From Jeotgalibacillus sp. ET6 (GTDB lineage Bacteria; Bacillota; Bacilli; Bacillales; Jeotgalibacillaceae): 64,000 bases of DNA. This document shows, piece by piece, positions 50,318 through 58,664 of this stretch. The stretch is taken from contig NZ_JARUIU010000005.1 of the NCBI RefSeq assembly GCF_029667115.1, positions 62,001 through 126,000 of the forward strand. The letters are read 5' to 3'. The notes under the pieces are model-generated. The model saw only the letters and a program-made list of their open reading frames with translations. It was not told the DNA's origin and made no database searches. The position numbers and the translations under genes were made by a program. Each line of letters starts with the position of its first letter. The first letter of the stretch is position 1.

Positions 50318-51322
50318 TCAGCTGTATCGTATTCTTGGATCGATAATCGAATACAGAATATCCACAATCAGGTTGATCATGACAAAGATAAATGCCACAA
50401 CAAGAATACCTGATTGAATTACCGGATAATCACGGGAGGAAATTGCTTCGTAAATATACCGTCCAATACCCGGAAGACCAAATATCGTTTCTGTTAAAAT
50501 GGCTCCTCCAAGCAGCAGTCCTGTTTGAAGTCCGATTACAGTCAGCACAGGAATCACAGCATTTTTCAAAGAATGTTTGTATACAACCCAGAACATTTTT
50601 TCACCCTTTGCCCGGGCAGTACGAATGTAATCTGACTTCATTACCTCAAGCATGCTCGAACGGGTCATCCTGGCAATGATCGCCATTGGAATCGTTGCAA
50701 GCGCCACTCCCGGCATAACTAAATGACGCAGTACGACAAGTGTCTGATCAAAGCGCCCTTGAATGATCGTATCAAGTATATATAAGTTCGTTATCGCATT
50801 AACAGGGTCACGGACATTCTCCCGTCCTGTCGTCGGAAACCAGTCCCACTGAAGAGAAAACTGATACTGCATCATAAGCCCCAGCCAAAAAATAGGAATA
50901 GAAACACCAACTAGTGCCAGAATCATGGCCGCATAATCAAACCAGGAATTTTGAAACCAGGCAGAAATTATGCCGGCGTTTACTCCAATGAACACCGCAA
51001 TCACAATGGCAAACAGGGAAAGCTCAAATGTGGCAGCTAAATACGGCCAGATTTCCTCGTTTACAGGCGTCCGTGTCCGCAGAGAATTCCCAAGATCTCC
51101 TGTGGCCAGGTTTTTCAGGTATTCAAAATATTGTATGTACCATGGATTGTTTAAACCTAATGTTTCCCGTAATGCAGCAACCGCTTCCTTAGTTGCCTGC
51201 TGGCCTAATATCACGATAGCCGGGTCGCCTGGTATGGCGCGGATGATTAAAAACACAATAAACGTCATTCCAAGAAGCACCGGAATCAATTGCAATAGCC
51301 TTCTGACAATGTATTGGAGCAT
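50318..51322 (-). CDS. appB: Peptide ABC transporter permease, AppB/DppB type
   Basis: Membrane subunit of the same importer, 334 aa. The N-terminal YIVRRLLQLIPVLLGMTFIVFLIIR and EAA-like segment SDYIRTARAKGEKMFWVVYKHSLKNAVIPV are family hallmarks. ATG 51322 has AGGGGTGA upstream; a GTG 9 nt earlier is less well placed. It follows the binding-protein gene after a terminator-like hairpin, which should lower its transcript level. Confidence 0.88.
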   Translation of the reverse strand: MLQYIVRRLLQLIPVLLGMTFIVFLIIRAIPGDPAIVILGQQATKEAVAALRETLGLNNPWYIQYFEYLKNLATGDLGNSLRTRTPVNEEIWPYLAATFELSLFAIVIAVFIGVNAGIISAWFQNSWFDYAAMILALVGVSIPIFWLGLMMQYQFSLQWDWFPTTGRENVRDPVNAITNLYILDTIIQGRFDQTLVVLRHLVMPGVALATIPMAIIARMTRSSMLEVMKSDYIRTARAKGEKMFWVVYKHSLKNAVIPVLTVIGLQTGLLLGGAILTETIFGLPGIGRYIYEAISSRDYPVIQSGILVVAFIFVMINLIVDILYSIIDPRIRYS

Positions 51323-51365
51323 TTTCTTCACCCCTGTTTCATAATCTGTTGTTCGGTTTTCAAGT

Positions 51366-51396
51366 AAAAAGGGGAAGGCGAATGTCCACCTTCCCC
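51366..51396 (-). terminator. Intra-operon terminator between appA and appB
   Basis: On the minus strand GGGGAAGG and CCTTCCCC form an 8-bp GC-rich stem with a 10-nt loop, followed by T5. It is a complete Rho-independent signal placed inside the operon, so partial termination is expected. Confidence 0.8.
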
Positions 51397-51411
51397 CTGA
51401 ATCAGAATGAA

Positions 51412-53034
51412 TTATTCAAAATATACATCCATTAAATTATCTGATCCTGTCGGATGAGCAACAAAATCTTTTAGTGTCGAGCTTCCTGCCATTAGAGGCG
51501 TGGAGTGTGCTAGCGGAACCCATGGTGCATCTTCATGAATGATTTCCTGTGCTTCCATATAAAGCTGACTGCGTGCATCTTCATCTACTTCAGACTGCGC
51601 TTCAATTAACAGATCATGCAGCTCCTGATTTTCATAGTACGTGTAGTTATTGCTTCCGATATTGTCCTGATCAAGCAATACATAAAGGAAATTATCTGCG
51701 TCTCCATTATCGCCTGTCCAGCCTAATAGGAACGCGTCTGCTTCACCCATACGTGCTTTTTCAAGATACGTTGCCCATTCGTAGTTCACGATTTCAGCTG
51801 TGATTCCTACATCTGCCAGATTGTTTTGGATGGCTTCAGCCACTTTTTGTCCGTCCGGCATATAAGGACGCGGAACCGGCATTGCCCATAGGTCCATTTC
51901 AAAACCGTCTCCCAATCCAGCTTCTTCAAGCAGCTGTTTGGCTTTTTCAGGGTCATATTCGTAGCCTTCAATGTCATCATTGTATCCTGCGATAACAGGC
52001 GGCATTGCATTTTTTGCTACTTCTGCGCGGCCTTCAAAAAACGCATCGACAATCGATTGGCGGTCAATTGCATGATTCATTGCCTGACGTACTTTAGGGT
52101 CATCAAACGGTTCACGTGTAGTCGTTAATCCAAGGTACCCGACATTCATAGAAGGACGCTCAAACAATTGAAGATCAGCATTTTCTTCGATCATGGCGGC
52201 ATCACTTGGATTTACACCGTCTGCAAGGTCGATTTCATTGCTTTGCAGCGCATTCAGACGTGCTGAGTTTTCAGGAATGGAACGGAAAATAATTTCGTTT
52301 AATTTAGGCAAACCTTCCTGCCAGTAGTCTTCGTTTTTCTCAAGAACGATTCTGTCATTTCGTCTCCATTCCACAAACTTAAATGGTCCGGTTCCTACAG
52401 GGCTTTCATTAAAAGCCTCGTCTCCCATTTCATCTAAGGCTTTAGGACTTGCGATCCCAAACGGACTCATCGCAAGATTTTTTAGGAATGGCGCCTGTGG
52501 ACGCTTAAGCTTAATTTCAACCGTCATGTCGTCTGCAGCTGTGACTGATTCAATCACGTGGCCTTCATCATCACCAAAGCCGCCGAACATAGATTTGTAG
52601 TAATAAAACTTGTCTTCTGTACCAGACGCCCATCGTTCAAAGTTGTAAACAACGGCATCCGCGTTAAAGGCTTCTCCATCATGGAAAGTTACGCCTTCCT
52701 GAAGCGTAAAAGTATATGTCAGCCCATCTTCTGAAACATCCCATTCAGCTGCCAGACCCGGGTTGATTTCCGTATCTTCACGGCCAAATTCGATTAGGGT
52801 TTCAAACACGTTTTTCGTTACTTTAAAGGACTCACCATCGGTCACCGTGATCGGATCAAGACCGACTGAGTCACCTCCGCGGCCAAAAATGAGTGTGTCC
52901 TGACTGCTGCTTTCTCCCGAATCATTGCCTGATTCTCCGCCGGTGTCTTCCCCATCATCACTAGCGCAACCGAACAAAGCAGTTGAAACTGTTAGTAAAA
53001 GCACAAAAAACAGTAACCAAGTTTTCTTATTCAT
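51412..53034 (-). CDS. appA: Peptide-binding lipoprotein, AppA type
   Basis: Solute-binding protein family 5, 540 aa. The lipobox is LFGC (Cys23), followed by an acidic Gly/Ser linker. The SBP_bac_5 domain is complete, with GVTFHDGEAFNADAVVYNFER at about 115-135 and ending ..MDVYFE. The gene order D-F-A-B-C and the length (AppA of B. subtilis is about 543 aa) support an App-type oligopeptide transporter; DppE- or nickel-type function cannot be excluded. It overlaps the appF stop by 4 nt (ATGA). Confidence 0.85.
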   Translation of the reverse strand: MNKKTWLLFFVLLLTVSTALFGCASDDGEDTGGESGNDSGESSSQDTLIFGRGGDSVGLDPITVTDGESFKVTKNVFETLIEFGREDTEINPGLAAEWDVSEDGLTYTFTLQEGVTFHDGEAFNADAVVYNFERWASGTEDKFYYYKSMFGGFGDDEGHVIESVTAADDMTVEIKLKRPQAPFLKNLAMSPFGIASPKALDEMGDEAFNESPVGTGPFKFVEWRRNDRIVLEKNEDYWQEGLPKLNEIIFRSIPENSARLNALQSNEIDLADGVNPSDAAMIEENADLQLFERPSMNVGYLGLTTTREPFDDPKVRQAMNHAIDRQSIVDAFFEGRAEVAKNAMPPVIAGYNDDIEGYEYDPEKAKQLLEEAGLGDGFEMDLWAMPVPRPYMPDGQKVAEAIQNNLADVGITAEIVNYEWATYLEKARMGEADAFLLGWTGDNGDADNFLYVLLDQDNIGSNNYTYYENQELHDLLIEAQSEVDEDARSQLYMEAQEIIHEDAPWVPLAHSTPLMAGSSTLKDFVAHPTGSDNLMDVYFE

Positions 53035-54056
53035 ACTACCCCTCCAACCATCTCTTTATTTTGACTCGTTGACTGTTTTTCCTTTGAATAAAGGTGACAA
53101 GCAACGTAATGTCCTTCTTCATGTTCCAGCAGCTGCGGTACAAGCTTTTCACAGACATCCATTTTAAACGGACATCTTGTGTGAAAGGTGCAGCCTGAAG
53201 GCGGATTTGACGGGCTCGGTATATCTCCCTCTAACACAACCGATTTCTTTTCATAAAGCGGATCGGGAATCGGAACAGCTGATAACAGCGCTTGTGTGTA
53301 AGGATGAAGCGGATTATCGTACAGTTTTTCACTGGACGTGATTTCAGCCATTTTCCCTAAATACATAACACCCACGCGGTCGCTGATATGCCGCACCACC
53401 CCTAAATCATGGGCGATGACGATGTACGTTAACCCAAAATCCTTTTGAAGATCCTGCATTAGATTCAGCACCTGTGATTGAATCGACACGTCCAGTGCAG
53501 AAACAGGCTCGTCCGCAATAATTAATTTCGGCCTGGTCATCAGGGCTCTTGCAATGCCAATCCGCTGCCGCTGCCCACCGCTGAACTGGTGAGGATAACG
53601 CTTTGCATGGTAGCTGCTTAATCCCACTGTTTCCAAAAGTTCTCTTACCCGCTTTTTTCTTTCAGCGGGTGTGCCGATCCCATGTACCTTTAATGGTTCT
53701 TCTAATATTTTCTCTACTGTATGTCTCGGATTGAGTGATGCAAATGGATCCTGAAAAACCATCTGCATCTCCCTTCTCATTTTTCTCAGCTCATTGTTAG
53801 ACAGGCTGGTTACTTCTTTTCCTTCAAAAAACACTTTGCCTTCTGTCGGCTCAATTAGTCTCAGCAGCATGCGGCCGGTCGTCGATTTGCCGCAGCCTGA
53901 TTCCCCGACAATGCCTAATGTTTCGCCTTTATGTACGGTAAAAGAAACATCCTCCACCGCTTTAACCGTTCCTACCGTTTTGCCAAGGATTCCTCCCCTT
54001 ATAGGAAAATGCTTTTTTAAATTCTCAACTTGTAACAGTGGTTCTCTGGTTGTCAT
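53031..54056 (-). CDS. appF: Peptide ABC transporter ATP-binding protein, AppF type
   Basis: ATPase subunit of 341 aa from ATG 54056. Walker [10 protein letters not shown] is at about 55-63, LSGGQ-equivalent [15 protein letters not shown] at about 160, Walker B LIIADEP, and the C-terminal oligopeptide/dipeptide domain with the Cys pattern [14 protein letters not shown] that may hold an Fe-S cluster. The frame is open much further upstream, but GGAGG precedes ATG 54056, and it overlaps appD by 32 nt. Partner of AppD. Confidence 0.88.
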   Translation of the reverse strand: MTTREPLLQVENLKKHFPIRGGILGKTVGTVKAVEDVSFTVHKGETLGIVGESGCGKSTTGRMLLRLIEPTEGKVFFEGKEVTSLSNNELRKMRREMQMVFQDPFASLNPRHTVEKILEEPLKVHGIGTPAERKKRVRELLETVGLSSYHAKRYPHQFSGGQRQRIGIARALMTRPKLIIADEPVSALDVSIQSQVLNLMQDLQKDFGLTYIVIAHDLGVVRHISDRVGVMYLGKMAEITSSEKLYDNPLHPYTQALLSAVPIPDPLYEKKSVVLEGDIPSPSNPPSGCTFHTRCPFKMDVCEKLVPQLLEHEEGHYVACHLYSKEKQSTSQNKEMVGGVV

Positions 54057-55044
54057 CCCTCTTGGCCTCCTTGCTGTCGTATAAGAAGCATCTTGTGGAG
54101 CGTCCCTCACCTGTGTCATAGAGCGGAGGGTCTTCCTGCGTGCATCGCTCAAAGGCAAAATCACATCTCGCAGCAAAACGGCAGCCTTTTTTGATGGAAC
54201 CCGGTCTCGGAACATTGCCGGGGATGGAATAGAGACGCTGCTTTTTAAAGCGCATATCAGGCACTGACTGAATCAGCCCTTTTGTGTAGGGATGCTGCGG
54301 ATCTTTAAAAATATCCACTGCCAGCCCGTTCTCCACAATTTTCCCTGCATACATGACCACAACGCGTTCACATGTTTCGGCTACTACCCCAAGGTCGTGG
54401 GTGATCAGCATTATCGCAGTATTCAGTTCCTCATTAATGTTTTTCATCAGCTTCAGAATCTGCGCTTGAATCGTTACATCAAGAGCTGTTGTCGGTTCAT
54501 CCGCTATCAACAGTTTAGGCTCACAGACGAGTGCCATTGCGATCATCACCCGCTGCCTCATTCCGCCTGACAGCTGATGCGGATAGTCATTCATCAGCTC
54601 TTCTGCTCTCGGCAGTCCGACAAGCTTTAACATGTCTACCGCTCTTTGTTTCGCTTGTTTCTTATTGCCTTTTTTATGTATTAAGGTGGCATCCATTAAT
54701 TGATTTCCTATGGTGAACAGCGGATTTAATGAGGTCATAGGCTCCTGGAAAATCATTGCCACTTCACTGCCCCGAATATTTCTCATTCTTTTTTCTGATG
54801 CCGTGGTCAGTTCTTCCCCGTTAAGTTTAATTTGGCCCTCGGTAATTTTGCCGGGCGGTTTTGGAATCAGGCCCATGACAGATAGCGAAGTCACGCTTTT
54901 CCCGCAGCCGGATTCACCGACAATTCCGAGCACCTCTCCCTCCCTTACATAAAAATCTATACCGTCCACTGCCGGTATTTCTCCCTCATCCGTAAAAAAC
55001 GAAACATGGAGGTCTTCAACTTGAAGTACAGGTTCTTTCTTCAT
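54025..55044 (-). CDS. appD: Peptide ABC transporter ATP-binding protein, AppD type
   Basis: ATPase subunit of 339 aa and first gene of the operon. Walker [10 protein letters not shown] is at about 41-49, signature [15 protein letters not shown] at about 155, Walker B LLIADEP, and the C-terminal Cys cluster [29 protein letters not shown] precedes the ATG. A promoter with a CodY-like box lies about 35 nt upstream, suggesting repression in amino-acid-rich medium. Confidence 0.88.
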   Translation of the reverse strand: MKKEPVLQVEDLHVSFFTDEGEIPAVDGIDFYVREGEVLGIVGESGCGKSVTSLSVMGLIPKPPGKITEGQIKLNGEELTTASEKRMRNIRGSEVAMIFQEPMTSLNPLFTIGNQLMDATLIHKKGNKKQAKQRAVDMLKLVGLPRAEELMNDYPHQLSGGMRQRVMIAMALVCEPKLLIADEPTTALDVTIQAQILKLMKNINEELNTAIMLITHDLGVVAETCERVVVMYAGKIVENGLAVDIFKDPQHPYTKGLIQSVPDMRFKKQRLYSIPGNVPRPGSIKKGCRFAARCDFAFERCTQEDPPLYDTGEGRSTRCFLYDSKEAKRDDNQRTTVTS

Positions 55045-55079
55045 CCCTCTCCTCCTCGAAATGTTTTTTTAATATACTT

Positions 55080-55094
55080 TATTTTCAGAATTTT
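55080..55094 (-). promoter_or_regulatory. CodY-like box downstream of the app promoter
   Basis: The 15-mer TATTTTCAGAATTTT (plus strand) matches AATTTTCWGAAAATT at 12 positions. It lies just after the predicted start of transcription, a position suited to repression. CodY is known to control peptide transporters in Bacillus. Confidence 0.5.
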
Positions 55095-55104
55095 TATAAT
55101 CTTA

Positions 55105-55132
55105 ATTATACGATGTCATAAAATTATTTCAA
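55105..55132 (-). promoter_or_regulatory. Promoter of the app operon
   Basis: Minus strand TTGAAA (55127-55132), 16-bp spacer, TATAAT (55105-55110), about 60 nt before appD. Confidence 0.55.
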
Positions 55133-55361
55133 TAGCAACCTAATATTTTTAATTGTTCATCAAAGTGACTTGTCAGAACCGGATTTTTTAAATTATTTCT
55201 ATAAATCAATGACCCTCTTAACCGTCATGCATTCGGAAAGGAAATCTTTATCAAGACACCACTCCTGAGGGCTTTATCCCGCATCTAAAATATGAACACT
55301 CCTTCTAAACTATTCTTTAAACTGTTAAGCTAAACGAACCAATATTAAGGAGGTGTTCTTT

Positions 55362-55553
55362 ATGAAGAATGACCAGGAAACGCCAGAAAGAAGAAGAGAA
55401 CGGATGAGGCAGGAGGAATTAAAGAGAAATCCATCTGGCAGCATGCATGGCTCCGGTCTGGCAGATCTAGTGGGCAGCTTAGGCTGGAAAGGCACCGGTC
55501 TTCTCATCCTTCTAATTCTCGCTGGAATCATACTAGCAACTATCTTTTTTTAA
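55362..55553 (+). CDS. Small DUF6366-like membrane protein
   Basis: Protein of 63 aa: a charged N-terminus (ETPERRRERMRQEELKRNPSGS) resembling DUF6366 proteins and a C-terminal membrane helix (GLLILLILAGIILATIFF). AAGGAGGTG lies 7 nt before ATG 55362. Function unknown. It diverges from app and converges on cadA. Confidence 0.7.
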   Translation: MKNDQETPERRRERMRQEELKRNPSGSMHGSGLADLVGSLGWKGTGLLILLILAGIILATIFF

Positions 55554-55610
55554 GCCTATCCCGCTCCCGACATCTAAACATCTGCCTGGTAAATAAATTT
55601 TTCCGACGCA

Positions 55611-55652
55611 AAAAAAGGCAGGGATGGCCATTGTTCACCTCCATTCCTGCCT
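55611..55652 (-). terminator. Terminator of cadA
   Basis: On the minus strand AGGCAGGAATGG pairs with CCATCCCTGCCT (one mismatch) and is followed by T7, right after the cadA stop. Confidence 0.9.
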
Positions 55653-55658
55653 AACACA

Positions 55659-57737
55659 TTATTTTACTCTCATTAACCGCAGCGAGTTAAGCACAACAAT
55701 CAGCGTCGCTCCCATATCTGCAAAAATGGCCATCCACAGTGTCAGCCATCCAGGAATAATCAGAAGCAGTGCGAGCACTTTCAAGCCCAAAGCGAATGCG
55801 ATATTCTGCTTAATAATTTTAAGCGTCTTTCTGCTTAAACTGATCGTTTCAGGCAGCTGGTGAAGATCATCTGCCATAAGCGCAATATCAGCTGTCTCTA
55901 GCGCTGCATCTGTTCCTGCGCCTCCCATTGCGATGCCTACGTCCGCCATGGCAAGAGCAGGTGCATCGTTTATCCCGTCTCCCACCATCGCTACTTTTCC
56001 GTCATTCTGCTGGATTCTTTTTATAATTTCAAGCTTTTGCTGAGGCATAAGTTCCGCTTCAATTTGCTGGATGCCGATCTCTTTCCCTATAGAAGAAGCG
56101 GAAAGGGCGTGATCACCAGTCAGCATCACCGTTTTCTTTATGCCTGCCTGATAAAGCTTTTGAACAATCGATCTGCTTTCTTCGCGAATCGTATCCGAAG
56201 CAGCGATGATGCCAAGAACTTGTTCGCCCTGTCCCATCAGCATGACGGTAGAACCATTTTTCCTGAATTCATCTACGGTTTCTTTCATTTCTCTTGTCAG
56301 TCTTACCTTGTCATCTGCCCGGCTGATCCAGTAAACTTTTCCGTCGATAACTCCCTGAACACCTTTTCCTGTAATGGACTCAAACTGATCTGCCTCTGCT
56401 AAAGGAAGATCTTTTGCTGCTTGAACAATTGCCCGGCCAAGAGGGTGCTGGGAGTAGCGTTCGATTGCTCCTGCATATGATAGCAGCTCATTGGAATCCA
56501 TTGAAGAAAATGAACGGACATCCCTAACCTCCGGAGTTCCTTTTGTGAGGGTACCGGTTTTATCAAATGCAACAGCTGTAATCTTACCGGCCGTTTCCAG
56601 GTGAACACCACCCTTGATTAGCACCCCTCTTTTTGCTGCATGACCAATTGCTGTCACGATCGCTACAGGAGTGGATATGACGAGTGCGCAAGGACAGCCG
56701 ACCACTAAAACAGCAAGCCCCCTGTAGATCCATTCCTCCCAAAGTCCGCCGGCTGCTAATGGCGGCACAATAGCCACAAGCAAAGCAATCATCATAATGG
56801 CAGGTGTATAATATTTTGCAAAACGGTCCACAAAAGCCTGGGATGGGGCTTTCTCTGCCTGCGCCTCTTCAACTAAATGAATAATTTTCGCAAGCGTCGT
56901 GTCTTCTGCCCATTTTGTAATCCGGACCCTTAGTGCGCCTTCTTCGTTAAGTGTGCCGGCAAATACCTCGTCTCCTGCTTCTTTTTTCACCGCGACCGAT
57001 TCACCCGTGATCGCTGATTGATTGACATAGGAAGAACCATTGTCAACCACTCCGTCAAGCGGGATTTTTTGACCGGGACGAATCATAATGAGTTCTCCTA
57101 TTTTTGCTTCTTCGACCGGAACCAATCTTTCTTCTCCATCTCTCAGAACCGCTGCCTGCTGCGGGGCAATATCCATCAAGGAGCGAATGGAATTTCTTGC
57201 TTTATCCATCGAAAACCGTTCAAGCACTTCACTGACAGCAAACAGGAAAACCACAACGGCTCCTTCTCCCCATTCGCCAATTATTGCTGCACCTATAATC
57301 GCAATGGTCATGAGGGTTTTCATATCAAACTCGAACTTAAATAGATTTGTCAGCCCGGTGAGCAGCAAACGCCAGCCCCCAATTGCAATCGACAGTGCAA
57401 ATAATAGAACAGCACCGATGCTTTCTTCACCGCTTAAAAATAAAACAAACCAGCCGCTGAGTAAAAAGGGCAGTGAAAAAACCATCGATTGAACTTCTTT
57501 GTTTTTCCAAAAAGGAGCAGGCGGTGCTGCCTTTTCATGTTCATGCCTTACTTTTATACCATCAAAAGCGCCAGCCTGTTCAAGCTCCATAACACTTGCT
57601 TCGCCTTCCACCATAAGCTTTGAAGCGCCAAAATTAAGCTGAACATCCTGTACGGAAGGCAGCTCGCGAATATTTTTTTCGAATTTCGCAGCGCAATTTG
57701 CACAGCTTAATCCCTCCAGCCGATAATGCTGCCGCAT
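55659..57737 (-). CDS. cadA: Cadmium/zinc/cobalt P1B-type ATPase
   Basis: Membrane ATPase of 692 aa that exports Cd, Zn or Co. It has one N-terminal heavy-metal domain with GLSCANC (Cys12, Cys15), eight membrane segments, the metal-channel motif CPC (VGCPCALVIST, about 346), phosphorylation site DKTGTLTKG (about 390), and hinge MVGDGINDAPALA. The CPC together with the linked CadC-type repressor indicates the Zn/Cd/Co subgroup rather than copper. GGAGGGG precedes the ATG. It follows cadC by 6 nt. Confidence 0.92.
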   Translation of the reverse strand: MRQHYRLEGLSCANCAAKFEKNIRELPSVQDVQLNFGASKLMVEGEASVMELEQAGAFDGIKVRHEHEKAAPPAPFWKNKEVQSMVFSLPFLLSGWFVLFLSGEESIGAVLLFALSIAIGGWRLLLTGLTNLFKFEFDMKTLMTIAIIGAAIIGEWGEGAVVVFLFAVSEVLERFSMDKARNSIRSLMDIAPQQAAVLRDGEERLVPVEEAKIGELIMIRPGQKIPLDGVVDNGSSYVNQSAITGESVAVKKEAGDEVFAGTLNEEGALRVRITKWAEDTTLAKIIHLVEEAQAEKAPSQAFVDRFAKYYTPAIMMIALLVAIVPPLAAGGLWEEWIYRGLAVLVVGCPCALVISTPVAIVTAIGHAAKRGVLIKGGVHLETAGKITAVAFDKTGTLTKGTPEVRDVRSFSSMDSNELLSYAGAIERYSQHPLGRAIVQAAKDLPLAEADQFESITGKGVQGVIDGKVYWISRADDKVRLTREMKETVDEFRKNGSTVMLMGQGEQVLGIIAASDTIREESRSIVQKLYQAGIKKTVMLTGDHALSASSIGKEIGIQQIEAELMPQQKLEIIKRIQQNDGKVAMVGDGINDAPALAMADVGIAMGGAGTDAALETADIALMADDLHQLPETISLSRKTLKIIKQNIAFALGLKVLALLLIIPGWLTLWMAIFADMGATLIVVLNSLRLMRVK

Positions 57738-57743
57738 AACGTC

Positions 57744-58127
57744 TCACCCCTCCTGTGAATGAATCAATGCTATTGAAACAAGCTGGTGAACATGCTCATC
57801 TTCAAGCGAATAAAAAACCATTTTCCCTTTTTTGCGGTACTTCGCTAATCCCATATTACGCAGCAGCCTCAGGTGATGTGAGGCTGTGGCGGTGGTGGAA
57901 CCGATGATCGCAGCTACATCACAAACGCAAAGCTCTTCTTCTAATGTCAGCGCATAAGCAATTTTTAAGCGTGTTGCATCTGAAAGCGCCTTGAAAAGAA
58001 GCTCTACACCTTCCACATCGCTTACTCTTGGCTTAATTTTTTCTATCTTTTCTTCGTCATATATAGTTACTTCACAGGAATCCTGCAAACTTTTATCAGT
58101 ATTCTTCAACCTAATCACTCTTTTCAT
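57744..58127 (-). CDS. cadC: ArsR/SmtB-family metal-responsive repressor, CadC type
   Basis: Winged-helix repressor of 127 aa. The alpha3 metal site ELCVCDV has Cys67 and Cys69, and Cys18 in the N-terminal extension could complete a thiolate site. The recognition helix is STTATASHHLRLLRNMGL (about 77-94). A C-terminal Asp110-x-His112...His123 pattern fits the alpha5 zinc site of CadC. It shares an operon with cadA. There is no recognisable Shine-Dalgarno sequence, and an operator-like dyad touches the start codon. Confidence 0.9.
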   Translation of the reverse strand: MKRVIRLKNTDKSLQDSCEVTIYDEEKIEKIKPRVSDVEGVELLFKALSDATRLKIAYALTLEEELCVCDVAAIIGSTTATASHHLRLLRNMGLAKYRKKGKMVFYSLEDEHVHQLVSIALIHSQEG

Positions 58128-58143
58128 TCAAACATTCGTTTGA
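58128..58143. promoter_or_regulatory. CadC-type operator
   Basis: TCAAACATTCGTTTGA is a perfect dyad (TCAAAC/GTTTGA with 4-bp spacer), similar to ArsR-family operators. It lies directly upstream of the cadC start codon. Confidence 0.75.
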
Positions 58144-58169
58144 TTGTTTACTTATAGTTTATGCTTCTC

Positions 58170-58198
58170 TATTTAGATGGTCAATCATTTCGTTCAAT
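58170..58198 (-). promoter_or_regulatory. Candidate promoter of cadCA
   Basis: On the minus strand TTGACC, a 17-bp spacer and TAAACT point towards cadC, placing the operator at 58128-58143 just downstream of the start of transcription. Coordinates are approximate to a few bases. Confidence 0.5.
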
Positions 58199-58279
58199 TT
58201 ATTTTCTCTTATTTCCCTTACATAACGATGGATTTTGTCGATTAAACAATTATTTCCCCACTTTTATCCGGGTTATGGA

Positions 58280-58308
58280 TTGTCACCCACGTGATAATGA
58301 TTTATACT
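58280..58308 (+). promoter_or_regulatory. Promoter of the nrdAB operon
   Basis: TTGTCA (58280-58285), 17-bp spacer, TATACT (58303-58308). Transcription would start near 58315, ahead of the riboswitch. Confidence 0.75.
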
Positions 58309-58310
58309 AA

Positions 58311-58326
58311 TCACTATATTTAGTAA
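58311..58326 (+). promoter_or_regulatory. NrdR box 1
   Basis: TCACTATATTTAGTAA matches the NrdR consensus (ACACWATATATWGTGT) at 12 of 16 positions and overlaps the expected start of transcription. Confidence 0.65.
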
Positions 58327-58341
58327 CGATTTCTAAACAAT

Positions 58342-58357
58342 ACACAATATATAGTAC
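58342..58357 (+). promoter_or_regulatory. NrdR box 2
   Basis: ACACAATATATAGTAC matches the NrdR consensus at 14 of 16 positions and begins exactly 31 bp (three helical turns) after box 1, the usual arrangement of paired NrdR boxes. Confidence 0.78.
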
Positions 58358-58369
58358 ATTCCATATGAA

Positions 58370-58560
58370 TAGATGCCGATAACGGCTTAAAAGGGAATCA
58401 GGTGAAAAACCTGAACTGTCCCCGCAACTGTAAGTGCTGAGAGTGTCTGATAATCCACTGTGACTTTATCATGGGAAGGATCAGATACTGTTTGAAGCAT
58501 GAGTCAGGAGACCTGTCTATTCAGTAACGTGCTATCTTCTTCGGGAGCTGAGAAGGTAGG
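58370..58560 (+). ncRNA. Cobalamin (B12) riboswitch
   Basis: The aptamer shows the conserved blocks in order: AAAAGGGAA, GGTGAAAAACC, ACTGTCCCCGCAACTGTAA (58418-58432 region), and the B12 box GAGTCAGGAGACCTGTC (58501-58517). Spacing between blocks is normal. It lies between the nrdAB promoter and the nrdA start, so cobalamin should repress this B12-independent reductase. End points are approximate. Confidence 0.92.
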
Positions 58561-58636
58561 ATGAGGAACTATGACTGGGTGTGATCCGCCCTTTTATATT
58601 CACATCCTGCCTCCGCTCCCAAGAGTGGATTTTTTT
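58543..58636 (+). terminator. Riboswitch expression platform with terminator and antiterminator
   Basis: The terminator is TCCGCTC (58612-58618), CCAA loop, GAGTGGA (58623-58629), then T7. The competing antiterminator pairs GGGAGC (58543-58548) with GCTCCC (58615-58620), and AGGTAGGATG (58554-58563) with CATCCTGCCT (58603-58612). The folds exclude each other, so ligand binding would favour termination. Confidence 0.75.
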
Positions 58637-58664
58637 ATGCTTAAAAATGGACGGAGGATTCATA

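Larger units (their letters stand above)
55045..55361. other. Intergenic region upstream of appD
   Basis: An AT-rich gap of 317 bp. It contains the app promoter and CodY-like box near 55080-55132 and, on the plus strand at its right end, the ribosome site of the 63-aa gene. The remainder shows nothing recognisable. Confidence 0.6.

Noticed and set aside
53031-54215. N-terminal extension of AppF by 53 residues
   Set aside because: The extra frame is the shadow of the appD 3' end; the ribosome site and the family N-terminus both support ATG 54056.
58581-58664. Upstream extension of NrdA starting at 58581
   Set aside because: The extension would be encoded by the riboswitch terminator; ATG 58665 has CGGAGG at proper spacing and gives the normal N-terminus.
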